NCBI GenBank assembly: GCA_903772945.1
Contig: CAICTM010000443.1
Location: 1 to 64,000 of the forward strand
Length of the DNA stretch: 64,000 bases
Direction of reading: 5' to 3'
Source of the DNA: Seminavis robusta
Taxonomy: Eukaryota > Bacillariophyta > Bacillariophyceae > Naviculales > Naviculaceae
Shown here: one piece after another, positions 54,091 to 63,932 of the stretch
Layout of the letters: every line of letters begins with the position of its first letter
How positions within the stretch are numbered: position 1 is the first letter of the stretch
Notes under the pieces: generated by a model
Told to the model about the DNA's origin: nothing
The model's database searches: none
Seen by the model: only the letters and a program-made list of their open reading frames with translations
Made by a program: the position numbers and the translations under genes

Positions 54091-57000
54091 ATGGCGACTT
54101 ACAAGGAGATAGAGGCTGCTTTTATTGCCGTGGCCCACACTGATTGCGTCTTAGGAGAGTGGATTCCACTCTCGTATTGGGCACACAAAGTATCACTGAA
54201 GCTGGAAGCGTCACTCAAGATCTCAAGGCTAAAAGATAGCCTTACCAAAATGAATGCTCTGAATAGACCATTTGTCAGCAGCGCAGACCAAGTAAAGTAT
54301 GGCGATATCATCAAGATCCTCTGGACAGAACGAAGAATCTTGGTAGGAGGGAAGCTGAAGAGGATACACTTCTTCTGTGTTGAAACAGATTACCAGAGCA
54401 GCGAGAAGTTGTCTACGAATGAGAAGGACAAACAGATTAAATTCGAGGGAAGATACTTCCATTACAATCGTCGAGAAACATTCCTCGCCAACACTCTTAT
54501 TATCGATACACAGCAGCCCACTCGAGCAGCACCGGCAACTGTAACACCAACCGACACAGTTCCTCCAAGGACAGCAAAGAATGATATATTGCATGAGAGT
54601 AACAGAGACCTTCGGGACTTGCTGGAAACTATTATTGATCCCGAGCAACTCGCTAATCCAACCTTATTTAATTTTGACATTGATTTACACAAGTTTAGAT
54701 CAACAATACTACAAATGGGTAGAGGTCTGCAGAAGGAGGCAAACGAAGCAAGAAATAAGCTGTTTGCCGGCAACGACGATGACTTGACCAACAGAATCGA
54801 CCTGGGAAAATATTCACCTTTCCTGGATAAACATTGCTGTCCACTGCGCCGGTCCTCGATCCAGAGCTTTTTGCATATCGCACTTCAAATCAATGAAGAA
54901 TTACCGTCAGCCAGCATCCTTCAGCTGGAGAAGTATGGTGGGAGCAAGGGCCTTGGTCTGCATCTGGTTCCCGTCATTCCAGCCGATTCGCCACAGTCTT
55001 TCATTAAGAATGCGAGGAAGTACTTGCCGACGGTGTATGGGGCCATGGTCTACGGAGATAGTTTCCCAAGGAGAGCCCTCTGCTTCCATCTAACCAAATT
55101 GCATCAAGAGCATGAACCGGAAGCCTTTGAGGATATCATTCGGACCTCAAATATTTCAGTGCCAAAGATGGATCCACACCGGCAGATTGCTATGTGCCAG
55201 CAGCTCAATTTGACCTATGAAAAAGTAAGAGGAATGAGAGCTTTTTTCATGACAGAAGGATGCAATCCTCTCAACCCAGAGTGGAAAATGAGGCAACTCG
55301 AGGCAAAGGTCGCCGTCCAGCCTACCTTGCTCAAGTTTCGTGAAGAGAAGACGAATCGAACTGGTTGGGTTCGGTCGGCTGAGGAGGTTATCAGGAACGA
55401 AATCAAGTCGGAGGCCACACTAGCCGATGATTGCGTCCATGTTGTTCTTTCTGCAGACCATGGCCAAGGAGCGTTTCGTGTTCACATATCAATCCTTTTC
55501 ATTGCAGGCAAGAGAGTCCGCAAAGAATCTCATGAACTGATCGGAATGATCAACTGCCGGAAAGACACGAGGGAAGTGCTTCTATCAAGCGGAATCTCAC
55601 AGGCCGTCAACGAATCATTGAAGAAGCTCATGGATCGTCCTGGCGGCCTTCCAATTGAGCTCTATATTACTGGAGACTTAGCCTTTTACGCTCTTGCTCT
55701 TGGCAAGGAGAATATGTCGGGCCAGCACTGCTGGGAGTGTCAGTTGATGCGAACTCAATTCCAAACGGATCCTACAAAGAAAGGCAGAGCATGGACACTG
55801 AGGCTGATGAGGAAAAGATACAACAAACTAGAGAAGAAAGAACTGAAGCGCACAAATCCGCTCCAGCAGAAGGGCATCAAGACCTTACCTCTCTTTGATT
55901 GCGTCGAGCCAACAAACTACCTGCCGCCACCGCTCCACTCTGTCGTTCTATTGGTCAATACTCCATATGATTACCTGCAGAAGATTGTCTGGTATCGTCT
56001 TGAGAATGTGCCGGTGAATTTGATGGAAGCCAGATTTGCCAAAGCGGATGCTGAACTCGAGGTTGGTCGGCTGTGGAAGGACTTGGTTGACGCAGAGGAA
56101 CACTGGAATGAAATGTACAACGTGATGACGGAGCTTGTGGGAAATCCAGACACCCAATTCGAAGATACAGACCATGAGCAAGACTACGTCCGACATGAGG
56201 AGCATCTCAACCTAGCAAAAGCATGGTTTGAAGAAGCACACAAGGCGCATTCGAAAGCTTCGGATCAGCTGAAGGCAAAAAAGAAAGCGTTGAAAAAGTT
56301 AGAGGACAACAAGAAGGAGTACGGCCGGACAGCACAAGACCTGTGGATGGTCATCCAACGGAAGCTTGACAAGGATTACAATGTGCACATATCCTCTTAC
56401 CATGGAGGAGCAATGGAAGGAAATGAGTGTAGAAGGTTGCTCCGGGAAGCGGTACCAATAATGGACGACATTCACCAAATTTTGCTGGAGCATCTAAACA
56501 GTTTGTCGGAGGAAGAGAGGAAGCAGTTCAAAGCTGACCCTGCCGAAGTGGAGCTCTTTTGCGAAGGATTCAAAAGGCTCTTCCAGTACATGGACGTGAT
56601 AGCCCATTACTGTTACCAACCGTACGGAAGCATGAGTGACGAGGACGTTGTTGACGCTCACAAGGCAATCGATTTGGCAACCGCCCTGTGGCTTCGATTG
56701 ATGCCGACCATTCCAATGAAAGTTCACTCGTGGCAACATCTCAAAGAGGCATTGGAGAGACTCAGAGGCATGAAGAGCCATATGGAGGAAGTCATGGAGA
56801 GGTGCCACCAACAAGGCAAGCGCGACAACACAAGGCTGAGGTGCTATCGCGATGATTTCAAAAAGGCTCTCAATATCCTCCGGCATTCTGCCACCGGCAA
56901 GAAGAAGGAAGTCCAGCAGAAGCTAGAGGAGACCATGGAAGCAAAGAAGCAGAGAGGCCGCAAGAGGAAGAAGTCGGAGCTTGACCAAGAGATTGCCAAA

Positions 57001-57168
57001 GAGCGTCGGTCAGTGTATCTCAAATCAATCACATCCTTGCCTCCTTTGGAGAAGGAATACCCAAGGCTGCCAGAGTTACTGAAGCTTTATCGTAGTGGGC
57101 TACCACAACAGCAAGGACAAGTGGAAGAGGAGGATGTGCCGGAGGTGGAGGAAGAAGCGACGGATTGA
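54091..57168 (+). CDS. Large single-exon transposase-like protein
   Basis: The product is 1,025 residues with no intron, unlike most neighbours of this size. An N-terminal region (about 1-140) looks like a basic, possibly DNA-binding fold. The central part has blocks in the order typical of RNase H-type transposases: ADHGQGAFR (Asp at about 456), YITGDLAFYALALGKENMSG (Asp about 532) with a CxxC pair in HCWECQLM, LPPPLHSVV, and then, after a long lysine/glutamate coiled coil, SSYHGGAMEGNECRRLL with a Glu near 778. The C-terminus has a basic RGRKRKKSE segment and an acidic tail. I infer a DDE-type transposase or a domesticated derivative. I cannot name the superfamily and find no convincing terminal repeats. 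The open frame suggests recent activity or selection. Confidence 0.6.
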   Translation: MATYKEIEAAFIAVAHTDCVLGEWIPLSYWAHKVSLKLEASLKISRLKDSLTKMNALNRPFVSSADQVKYGDIIKILWTERRILVGGKLKRIHFFCVETDYQSSEKLSTNEKDKQIKFEGRYFHYNRRETFLANTLIIDTQQPTRAAPATVTPTDTVPPRTAKNDILHESNRDLRDLLETIIDPEQLANPTLFNFDIDLHKFRSTILQMGRGLQKEANEARNKLFAGNDDDLTNRIDLGKYSPFLDKHCCPLRRSSIQSFLHIALQINEELPSASILQLEKYGGSKGLGLHLVPVIPADSPQSFIKNARKYLPTVYGAMVYGDSFPRRALCFHLTKLHQEHEPEAFEDIIRTSNISVPKMDPHRQIAMCQQLNLTYEKVRGMRAFFMTEGCNPLNPEWKMRQLEAKVAVQPTLLKFREEKTNRTGWVRSAEEVIRNEIKSEATLADDCVHVVLSADHGQGAFRVHISILFIAGKRVRKESHELIGMINCRKDTREVLLSSGISQAVNESLKKLMDRPGGLPIELYITGDLAFYALALGKENMSGQHCWECQLMRTQFQTDPTKKGRAWTLRLMRKRYNKLEKKELKRTNPLQQKGIKTLPLFDCVEPTNYLPPPLHSVVLLVNTPYDYLQKIVWYRLENVPVNLMEARFAKADAELEVGRLWKDLVDAEEHWNEMYNVMTELVGNPDTQFEDTDHEQDYVRHEEHLNLAKAWFEEAHKAHSKASDQLKAKKKALKKLEDNKKEYGRTAQDLWMVIQRKLDKDYNVHISSYHGGAMEGNECRRLLREAVPIMDDIHQILLEHLNSLSEEERKQFKADPAEVELFCEGFKRLFQYMDVIAHYCYQPYGSMSDEDVVDAHKAIDLATALWLRLMPTIPMKVHSWQHLKEALERLRGMKSHMEEVMERCHQQGKRDNTRLRCYRDDFKKALNILRHSATGKKKEVQQKLEETMEAKKQRGRKRKKSELDQEIAKERRSVYLKSITSLPPLEKEYPRLPELLKLYRSGLPQQQGQVEEEDVPEVEEEATD

Positions 57169-57222
57169 ATTACGGTGGGTGGCTGGAGGAGACGGTGGCT
57201 GGCTGGAGCGAGGAGTTTATTG

Positions 57223-57246
57223 GATCGATCGATCGATCGATCGATC
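57223..57246. repeat. GATC microsatellite
   Basis: Six perfect copies of GATC, which is its own reverse complement, about 55 nt after the stop of the transposase-like gene. Confidence 0.85.
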
Positions 57247-57407
57247 TCCGCTACCACAACACCAAGAGGAACATGATGCCTGAAGAGGATTGAACGGTTG
57301 AATGCCATCGTCGAGGAGTTACATGTACGGTACGTCGAGGAGTTACATGTAAGGTGTTGGTATTATGCGATCGACACGGAGAGGAGGTGCGAGCCACAAA
57401 ACGGAGG

Positions 57408-57443
57408 AATAAATAAATAAATAGGAATAAATAAATAAATAGG
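57408..57443. repeat. 18-bp tandem pair
   Basis: Two perfect copies of AATAAATAAATAAATAGG. A related AAATAAATAAATAA tract lies on the other side of the transposase-like gene near 53820, in the same orientation. Confidence 0.8.
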
Positions 57444-58196
57444 ATTTTCACTGACGTACGTGTTAACTTCAACCCTAACCTCGAATATATTCGTTGAAAC
57501 CGATTCGAACGGTATTGCTGGATTTAAGGGGCAAACTTTACGTTGAATCTACATGAGCTGAGGCCTCTATCCTTTTGAACGACAGTGCTTGGATGCAAAT
57601 AGGAAACAAGATTGGGATCTACGAAAGCCAGATTCGTTGTAGCTTAGCTGGCAAGCAAGTAGTACATGTAGTTTTAGCTTTGGCTGTCTCGAAAGATCCG
57701 TACCCCGGACAGTTGCCAACGAGGCGATACTGGTATAACCAAGCAAGGGCTGATCTGGCGTCAACCGCCGCAACAATGAGATTCTCGGGTGGTCTATGTC
57801 CGGCCCGGGTGCAGTGAAATATTTCAACTGATCTCTGTTTTGAACTGTGGTATCCAGCATCCTTCAAGTCTTCTACTAGTAGCAGACTGGGCCTATCTTA
57901 GTCTAGTAGTGGGAAGCAAGCAATGATGGTATTCTTTGAAGAGTAACTTCAGTTAGTTATTTTAGGATTACTTTTACAGAAAATCATGAAAGAACGCTGT
58001 CTAAGTATGTGTAGTGCGGTCAACGGGTGTGGTCGTTAATGCATTGGTAAGGCGACGGAAAGGAGGTAACTTCTTATTAGGTACTCCAGGTCCGCTGATG
58101 ATGACACAAGAGAGGCAACCTCTGGTGGATTCCAGCTCTCTGATTCCAGCAGGTGTGCGAGAAAGAACATGAACGGTAGCATAGCTAGCGAGACCC

Positions 58197-58460
58197 TTAC
58201 TGTCTGTCATCGGCGCCTCCGCAAGGAACGTTCCTTGTATCCGATGATGAAGGCATGGAAATGTCGTCACCAAACTCATCGTCATCGTCCAGTATGGCCA
58301 GAACGTCGTGAATGATGTTGAGGATTTCTTGTCTTCGCAATGGAGCGCCTCGTGGTGAGGCAATGGGCGGTTGTGTGCTCGCATCAATGGGAAGTCCCAA
58401 GGAGTTTCGGAGAGCAAAGCCATTGTCGTTGCTGCTGCTGTTTGGTGATTGGTCCTTCAT
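58197..58460 (-). CDS. Possible small acidic protein
   Basis: An 87-residue frame with an ATG at 58460: a polar start (KDQSPNSSSNDNGFALR), then a short helix running into acids (EILNIIHDVLAILDDDDEFG). No family recognised. It begins only about 10 nt after the end of the frame at 58471-59200, so the two may belong to one transcript, or one of the calls may be wrong. Confidence 0.3.
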   Translation of the reverse strand: MKDQSPNSSSNDNGFALRNSLGLPIDASTQPPIASPRGAPLRRQEILNIIHDVLAILDDDDEFGDDISMPSSSDTRNVPCGGADDRQ

Positions 58461-58470
58461 GGTGTTGTAA

Positions 58471-59200
58471 TTAGTGGTGGTGTGCTTTATCCAAAGTGTT
58501 TTCGAAGTGCTCGAAATGAGATTGTGAGAGGTAGTCTAGTAGATCTACTAGAACAGAGATCGCAGATTGTGAGAGGCCAAGCCAAGCCTGCCAGGAAGCA
58601 CACGGCTTGAGGCCCCCGCATGAGCCATGACCAATGACGGCACAGGCATAAGAAAAGTACTGAGCTGTAGATCTATTAGGTAAATCCAGTGTTCCCATCG
58701 CTAAAACATTGCTTCTTTTCAACTCACTTAAAACCAAATCCCACCTGCGATCCCACAACGCACTATGGACACGAACAGGTGCTACAAAAATAGCTAAAGA
58801 TGAAGGACGGTCGGGCATGACGACAGATGGAGAGAAGCCAACACGATCTGTCTTCAAAGTGGAGTATTGAAGTGGACTACAGTACCTTGAAGATGGTCAA
58901 CAGATATACTAACTCCTTTCGTCTCCTCTTCATATGACGCGTATTCTGTCAGGGCAATAAAGGGAAGCTCGGCAGTAACATCACAGAAACACAGAACACT
59001 CCTTGCAGCTGGTTCTCGTTCCGAAAGCTTCGTGATTCGTCCAATTTCCTCCGGCAGAATCCCCAACTGCAAACTCAAAGATACAACTTCAAATTTCCAA
59101 CGCCTCCCTCCAATGAAAGTGCTGACTTTTGGTGTCTTTGAAGCTGAGTCAGAGACACCGCAAGCTAACAACACTCTTACAACTGCCTTTGGATCATAGG
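58471..59200 (-). CDS. Hypothetical multi-exon gene, 5' end not found
   Basis: Two pieces join in frame across a good GT-AG intron (58782-58885, 104 nt, phase 1): an upstream exon of about 58886-59200 (RVLLACGVSDSASKTPK, then RWKFEVVSLSLQLGILPEE) and a last exon 58781-58471 (APVRVHSALWDRRWDLVL ... FENTLDKAHHH). The upstream exon has no ATG before a stop, so at least one 5' exon is missing. A possible acceptor lies near 59200. No domain recognised. The intron size matches the other genes here, which is the main support. Confidence 0.4.
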
Positions 59201-60929
59201 CTGGGTCAAAATGGGTGGTTCAACAAGCCTACCTATTTGGAGGTCTAACCATCTCCCCTGGTTTCTCAAATTTTTAAGTGTTGTTCTTGTTTCATTCTTG
59301 TGATAACAGTCCATGGTTCCCCCTTTCTGAAATGTTGAATTTGTTTGGTTGTAGCAGTTAAGCTTTGTCTGTCTTTCTCACACACTATTATCCGCTATTA
59401 TCACAAAATCGTTCACACAACGTTCTTGCTAGCTTTTCACACCAAAATTTCAATGCATGGGCGTGCTCCTGCCGTCCTCTACTTTGTGGTAGAGTCCATC
59501 CACTCACTTAGCGTTCTGAGCCGTATAAAGCCAGCAATGTTGGAAAAGAAGCCTGCATTCCACAAAAAACAATCGGGACCCATCCAGTGGTCGTTTGTGA
59601 AAGGTATTCTCTTTTCAACTCTCGCTGGAGACTGGAAGGAGAGTAGCAAAGAAGCACAGAAGGTACAGTCCGCATTGAAACGTTGAAACTGCCCCTGAAG
59701 ATAGAGTCAGGCAAGGTCACGTTGTTGAAGAGGACCTGCGATGCGGTTCGATTCTGTGCTTTGTGCTTTGCAACCCCAAGAGAGCATCTGCCATACCAGC
59801 TAGGAGGCCTCGAGACTCCCATCTGTTGTCGGAACCAGAAGTGGAACATTCAACGGAAGCAACCTGTTTGAGGCCTTCTCCAACAAAGTGTCCCTTGCGA
59901 TGTGTGGCGGTGTGGCGCAATTCCGGGAGTACTGGTAGGTCTCTAGCTAGACTAGCTCTCTCGCATCGCAACATCTCCTCCCAAGCCTCGCAAGCCAGCT
60001 ACCTGACCAAACTTTGCTCCAACTTGCAGCAAACTTTGAAACTTTGAAACACCCCCGCCGGTACCTTCAAAGTTCAAAGGCTGCGAGGGTATTGCACGTG
60101 CACCAAAATGGGCTCGCCAAAAAGCAATGACGTGTCCGCAGCTACTCCGTACGGTTCTGATCCACAACGTGGAGTTGCGCGGGATCAGCTGCACTGGGCC
60201 GCTAACTACTAGCTAGTACTAGCTAGATAGTAGACCTCCCAATGCTAATGCTACCTTTTGGTCCGTTGCCGTGGGTTGCATTGCGGTTGGATGTTGACAT
60301 CTATCGACATGAAGCAGTGTCTACCATCCGAAAAGGTCGCCAGTGTACCGGTATCATGGTACATAGAAGGGAAAAAACGATAGTCGGGCTATACCAGGCA
60401 GGGCGCTAGCTATCTTGGGCGACCTGTCGATGCAACTCCTGGCGTGGTCGACGTGGTGTTGACCACTCCTCCTCTTAGCGCACCTCCATCTCGTAGCCGA
60501 ACGAAACCATTGGTCCAGCGACAATCGAATGATCTACCAGTCCCACGAAGCAAGCCCGAGCCGGCCAAAAACGATTCTAGATTCGATCGCCTTGTAGAGC
60601 AGCCAGAGCGACCACGAGTATAGCCCATCCCGCAACTGGAGCATCTTTTCTTTCGAAGCTTCGCTGAAACATCAGAACGAGGACGAGAAGGATTCTCGTA
60701 GATGCTGCCTGCAATTACGCACGAGGATCTAGCTAGCTATTAATAGTCGCGCTGGGCCGGGTTCGAGCAATGATATCTTCGAGTTGCCTCCACAGCTCGC
60801 TTGCTTCTTCGATTCCAACGGGTAATAACAATGAGTAAATAGAATTCTATTTTAAGGCTACTCTGAGTACGACTATCCACCGTCCAACGGGTAATAACAG
60901 ATAGATCGTTGAGTCGATTTGTCGTCCTA
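59201..60929. other. Gene-poor region
   Basis: About 1.7 kb. It may contain missing 5' exons of the gene before it. CTAGCTAG-type motifs near 59942, 60212, 60405 and 60731, and TGTACCGGTATCATGGTAC near 60345. No gene supported. Confidence 0.5.
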
Positions 60930-61892
60930 TCAATCCTCTCCAGCCAGAAGATCCTCAACTTGATGAAGAATCTTCCCCACAGCATTTCGCGTATCCTTGA
61001 AGACCAGGGCCAATCGTTTCACTGCACGTCTTCTCGCGTGTTCCGGGGCGACTACAATATCGTGGAACAGAAAGAAGATGGTGCCAAACGTGAAACCTCC
61101 AAGGTGAGCTCCGTGCCCGATCCCAGTATTCATTCCTAACTGTGCAAAGTCCTGAAGAAACCACAGGACGAATGCCCACGGTGCTGCCAGTTTCTCTCCC
61201 GCAATCTCGAAACGAGCGTCCGGAAATCGCAGACAAAAGTAGGATTGTAGCGCAGATATCGCCCCGGATGCCCCGAGGCTTGATCGTTGGTCGTTTCGTC
61301 TGCCAAAGATGCCCAAACTCATAAAGTTGGATGCGTAGACAGATGATATGTACATGTAGACGAACTTTCGAGTCCCCAGCCACTGTTCGGATCGCCCTCC
61401 AAAGAGGGCCAGAGCACCAAGGTTACCCGCCAAATGCTCTCCATGGATGTGTGAGAATCCCGACAACAAGAAGGAATCAGGCCGGGCTCGTCTCACACGC
61501 TTCTGACCAGACAAGAGAAAGTGATTCTCCATGAACGGAGCGAGCCGCCTGGGAAACATGCCGGCCAGTTGCCACAATCCAAAGACGAATGCGTTGATTC
61601 CGAATATCACGCTGGTTGCTGGCATTTGCACTGAGGACCCCGCAATGTTCAAGGCTGGAAGGACTTTTGTGACTTGCCTGGTGAGGAAGATGTTCAGTTC
61701 AGACGACACGACAAGATGAGCTGCATGGGGCAAGTGCTCTCTTATTGGTTTGGTCCATTTCTGGACTCGCTGTGGGATTCTCGGTGTCGTCCGTTTCCTG
61801 TTTGCCCGCTGGCCTGATGCCAAGTTTGGAAGGAAGAGAAGGACGAGGACTACAAAAGCAGGAAGGACTGTTGTTCTACGGAGCCGTCTCAT
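60930..61892 (-). CDS. Rhomboid-family intramembrane serine protease
   Basis: The product is 320 residues from the ATG at 61892; the frame is open further upstream only with a TTG start. An N-terminal hydrophobic leader (VLPAFVVLVLLFLPNLASG) is followed by a basic stretch. The rhomboid core shows FSHIHGEHLAGNLGALALFG (His153 and Asn157 of the HxxxN motif), the catalytic serine in SLGASGAISAL (Ser209) and the catalytic histidine in GAHLGGFTFG (His263). Rhomboids cut single-pass membrane proteins inside the bilayer. The leader followed by basic residues could be a mitochondrial, plastid or secretory signal. All active-site residues are present, so an active protease is expected, with unknown substrates. 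The mature part has six hydrophobic segments in the usual spacing. Confidence 0.85.
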   Translation of the reverse strand: MRRLRRTTVLPAFVVLVLLFLPNLASGQRANRKRTTPRIPQRVQKWTKPIREHLPHAAHLVVSSELNIFLTRQVTKVLPALNIAGSSVQMPATSVIFGINAFVFGLWQLAGMFPRRLAPFMENHFLLSGQKRVRRARPDSFLLSGFSHIHGEHLAGNLGALALFGGRSEQWLGTRKFVYMYISSVYASNFMSLGIFGRRNDQRSSLGASGAISALQSYFCLRFPDARFEIAGEKLAAPWAFVLWFLQDFAQLGMNTGIGHGAHLGGFTFGTIFFLFHDIVVAPEHARRRAVKRLALVFKDTRNAVGKILHQVEDLLAGED

Positions 61893-62465
61893 CGTTGCAG
61901 TGGTCGTTTCCTTGTGTGAAGATGTCAGAAGTGCCTTGCTGCGACTGCACCGTGGAATTTGTGTTGTCGAGGTGTGTCGTTGATGATTGGCTGATGTCAA
62001 GTGTCGTACACCGCGGTACCGCTATGGCATGCATAAGTACGGCTACGAACTTTTGAAGTATCAACTATAAAACTTGGATTTTGAATGGTACCAAAGCGCC
62101 GTTGTGTTGCTGTCCAACATCATGTTGAGAAACTGGTGGTAGGCATGAACGTAGCGTGGACATGTATGTACCGGTACAGCACGCTGATTGTCTTCTTGTT
62201 TTCTTATATGCATTCGTTTATCGAACGCAGTGTACGTGCTTTGCTCCAGACCTGCTGCACCACTTCTTCTCGCATCATCTTCATGCTTCCAATGGGATTG
62301 TTTTCTTTCTTTCATCTCTTCGTTCAGGGCTGGTTGCGTTGGAGTGTTGGAGTTGAGTCAGTCCCAGATAGCTCCACTCGAACTTCCACGTGGAGCTCGT
62401 GCAAATCTTGAGATGATGCGAGAAGTCTTGGAATAGAATGAGAGACCATTCTATGGAACTACTGT
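61893..62465. other. Intergenic region
   Basis: About 570 nt upstream of the rhomboid gene. Contains ACCGCGGTACCGC near 62011 and TGTACCGGTACAGC near 62168. No gene seen. Confidence 0.6.
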
Positions 62466-63932
62466 TTACTGTTTTGCCTTCGCCTTCTTAGAGTTGCCTC
62501 GCGTCTTGCCTTTCTTGATGTAGCCAAGTGACTGTAGCCCCTTGACCAAGTTGCCGAGAGAGCATCTTGCCTCGGTGAATAAGCTCTCCCAATTGGCAAT
62601 CACTTCGAGTGGTTGCACTTTCTCTCGCTTAGCATAGTCGTTGATACCACAAATGGTCCTCTTCACACAAGAGAAGTGGTCGGCCGGTAGATGTTTACGC
62701 CACTTGGCACCGTTGTTCTTTGTTTCCTTCCAGCAATGCCACCATAATCATCGGCATAATGGTCAAGCCCAAACCACTCGTTCCACACATCAAGAAGGCA
62801 TTTATGTAAAAAAAAGAGAGAGATGCTTTGTCAATTGCTGCCTGGAAGGCTTTGGCCTGGGATCCCTTGGATCCAAGATGTTGGGCAGGCTCATAAGTTT
62901 TCTGGTTAATGAGGACCCGATAGAGGGCATCCAGGTCATTCAAAGTGTCGAGTGCTTCCAATTGTTTGTTCCCATAGTTGCTATCAAATCCGTTGATGTC
63001 ACTCTTGACAACAGCTCATGGACTTTGGATCGAAAGTATGGACAACCACAGCCAAGGAGACTCTCAGGGATGTGCTGGTTAGTTCAGGCATGGGATCACT
63101 GGACATAAAGTTTAATCGAATCTCTTTGATGATCTTGCTTGCATCGACAACATACATGGAAACATCTCCCCAGGGAACTTGGTGATGTCCAAGTGAAGTA
63201 GCTTGGCTTTGAGGGTTTCAATCTTACTGAGAGAAGGTCTGTATATTTTCTGCAGAAGAGCCAAGAGAAGTTGGGGCCCATTGTGTTTGGCTCGAGGAAC
63301 ATATGATTTCAATTCTTCCTGGAGTGCATCGTGCAAGAGTTCAAGACAGCCTTTCCCGACCAGGCAAGGTTGGTTAGATCATACTGTGCAAACAGGATGT
63401 TGCTGCAGATCCCCATTGCATCGATGAGTCTGACCCCATTGACTGTGAGGTCCTGATGCCATTTTTCCATCATAGACTCTGAACCTGTCCAGGAGCAGTG
63501 AACATGTTGATTTTATTAATAGTGTTAGTATTAAGGTCTCCAACAACAAGCTGGAAGACCCCTTCCATTCCATGCTCTGTCATCATACTTTCAAAGGCGA
63601 TAAGAGAGGCTAGCACATGAGACCAGAAGCATTGGACTCAGTCAGAGTGGGAATAGTAGACTGGTGGAATCCTTCAGTCCTTTCTTGCATGCCAATTCGA
63701 TAGGCTGGAGTGTGGTGTGATGTTTCAGATGGTCGTCACCATGGAAACCCCTGAGGCATAGGGTGCTTTGAGGTTCCTTTCCCAGTCCATCTGAGCCAGA
63801 TCCTGTCCAGGCTCCAGTGTGGTTGATACCTCCAAGCCGAGGGGCTTCTGTAAGCTTGGTCTTTTCTTTGGTTTTCCCAATGTGCTGGAGGAGCTCCTGG
63901 AATTGAACTGCGGTCAATGGTGCTGCAGTCAT
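62466..63932 (-). mobile_element. Probable decayed retrotransposon gag-like region
   Basis: A chain of short minus-strand frames separated by stops and frame changes: TAAPLTAVQFQELLQHIGKT (near 63930), a hydrophobic/leucine part with LNTNTINKINMFTAPGQV-like sequence recoverable near 63500-63590, KSYVPRAKHNGPQLLLALLQ and KLLHLDITKFPGEMFP (63096-63336), LDTLNDLDALYRVLINQ (62695-62961) and a lysine-rich end (KGKTRGNSKKAKAKQ). The order and the 'KFPGE' style resemble gag-like parts of diatom Ty1/copia elements. I see no reverse transcriptase, integrase or LTRs inside the window. It is broken and the identification is tentative. Confidence 0.4.

Larger units (their letters stand above)
57169..58196. 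other. Region after the transposase-like gene
   Basis: No gene supported. Contains GATC tetranucleotide repeats, a 24-bp tandem pair with GTCGAGGAGTTACATGTA (about 57309-57356) and an 18-bp tandem pair of AATAAATAAATAAATAGG (57408-57443). Confidence 0.6.

Noticed and set aside
53853-57453. CAGTGAAAA and TTTTCACTG as terminal repeats of the transposase-like element
   Set aside because: Only 9 bp match and the 8 bp outside them are not duplicated, so chance is likely.
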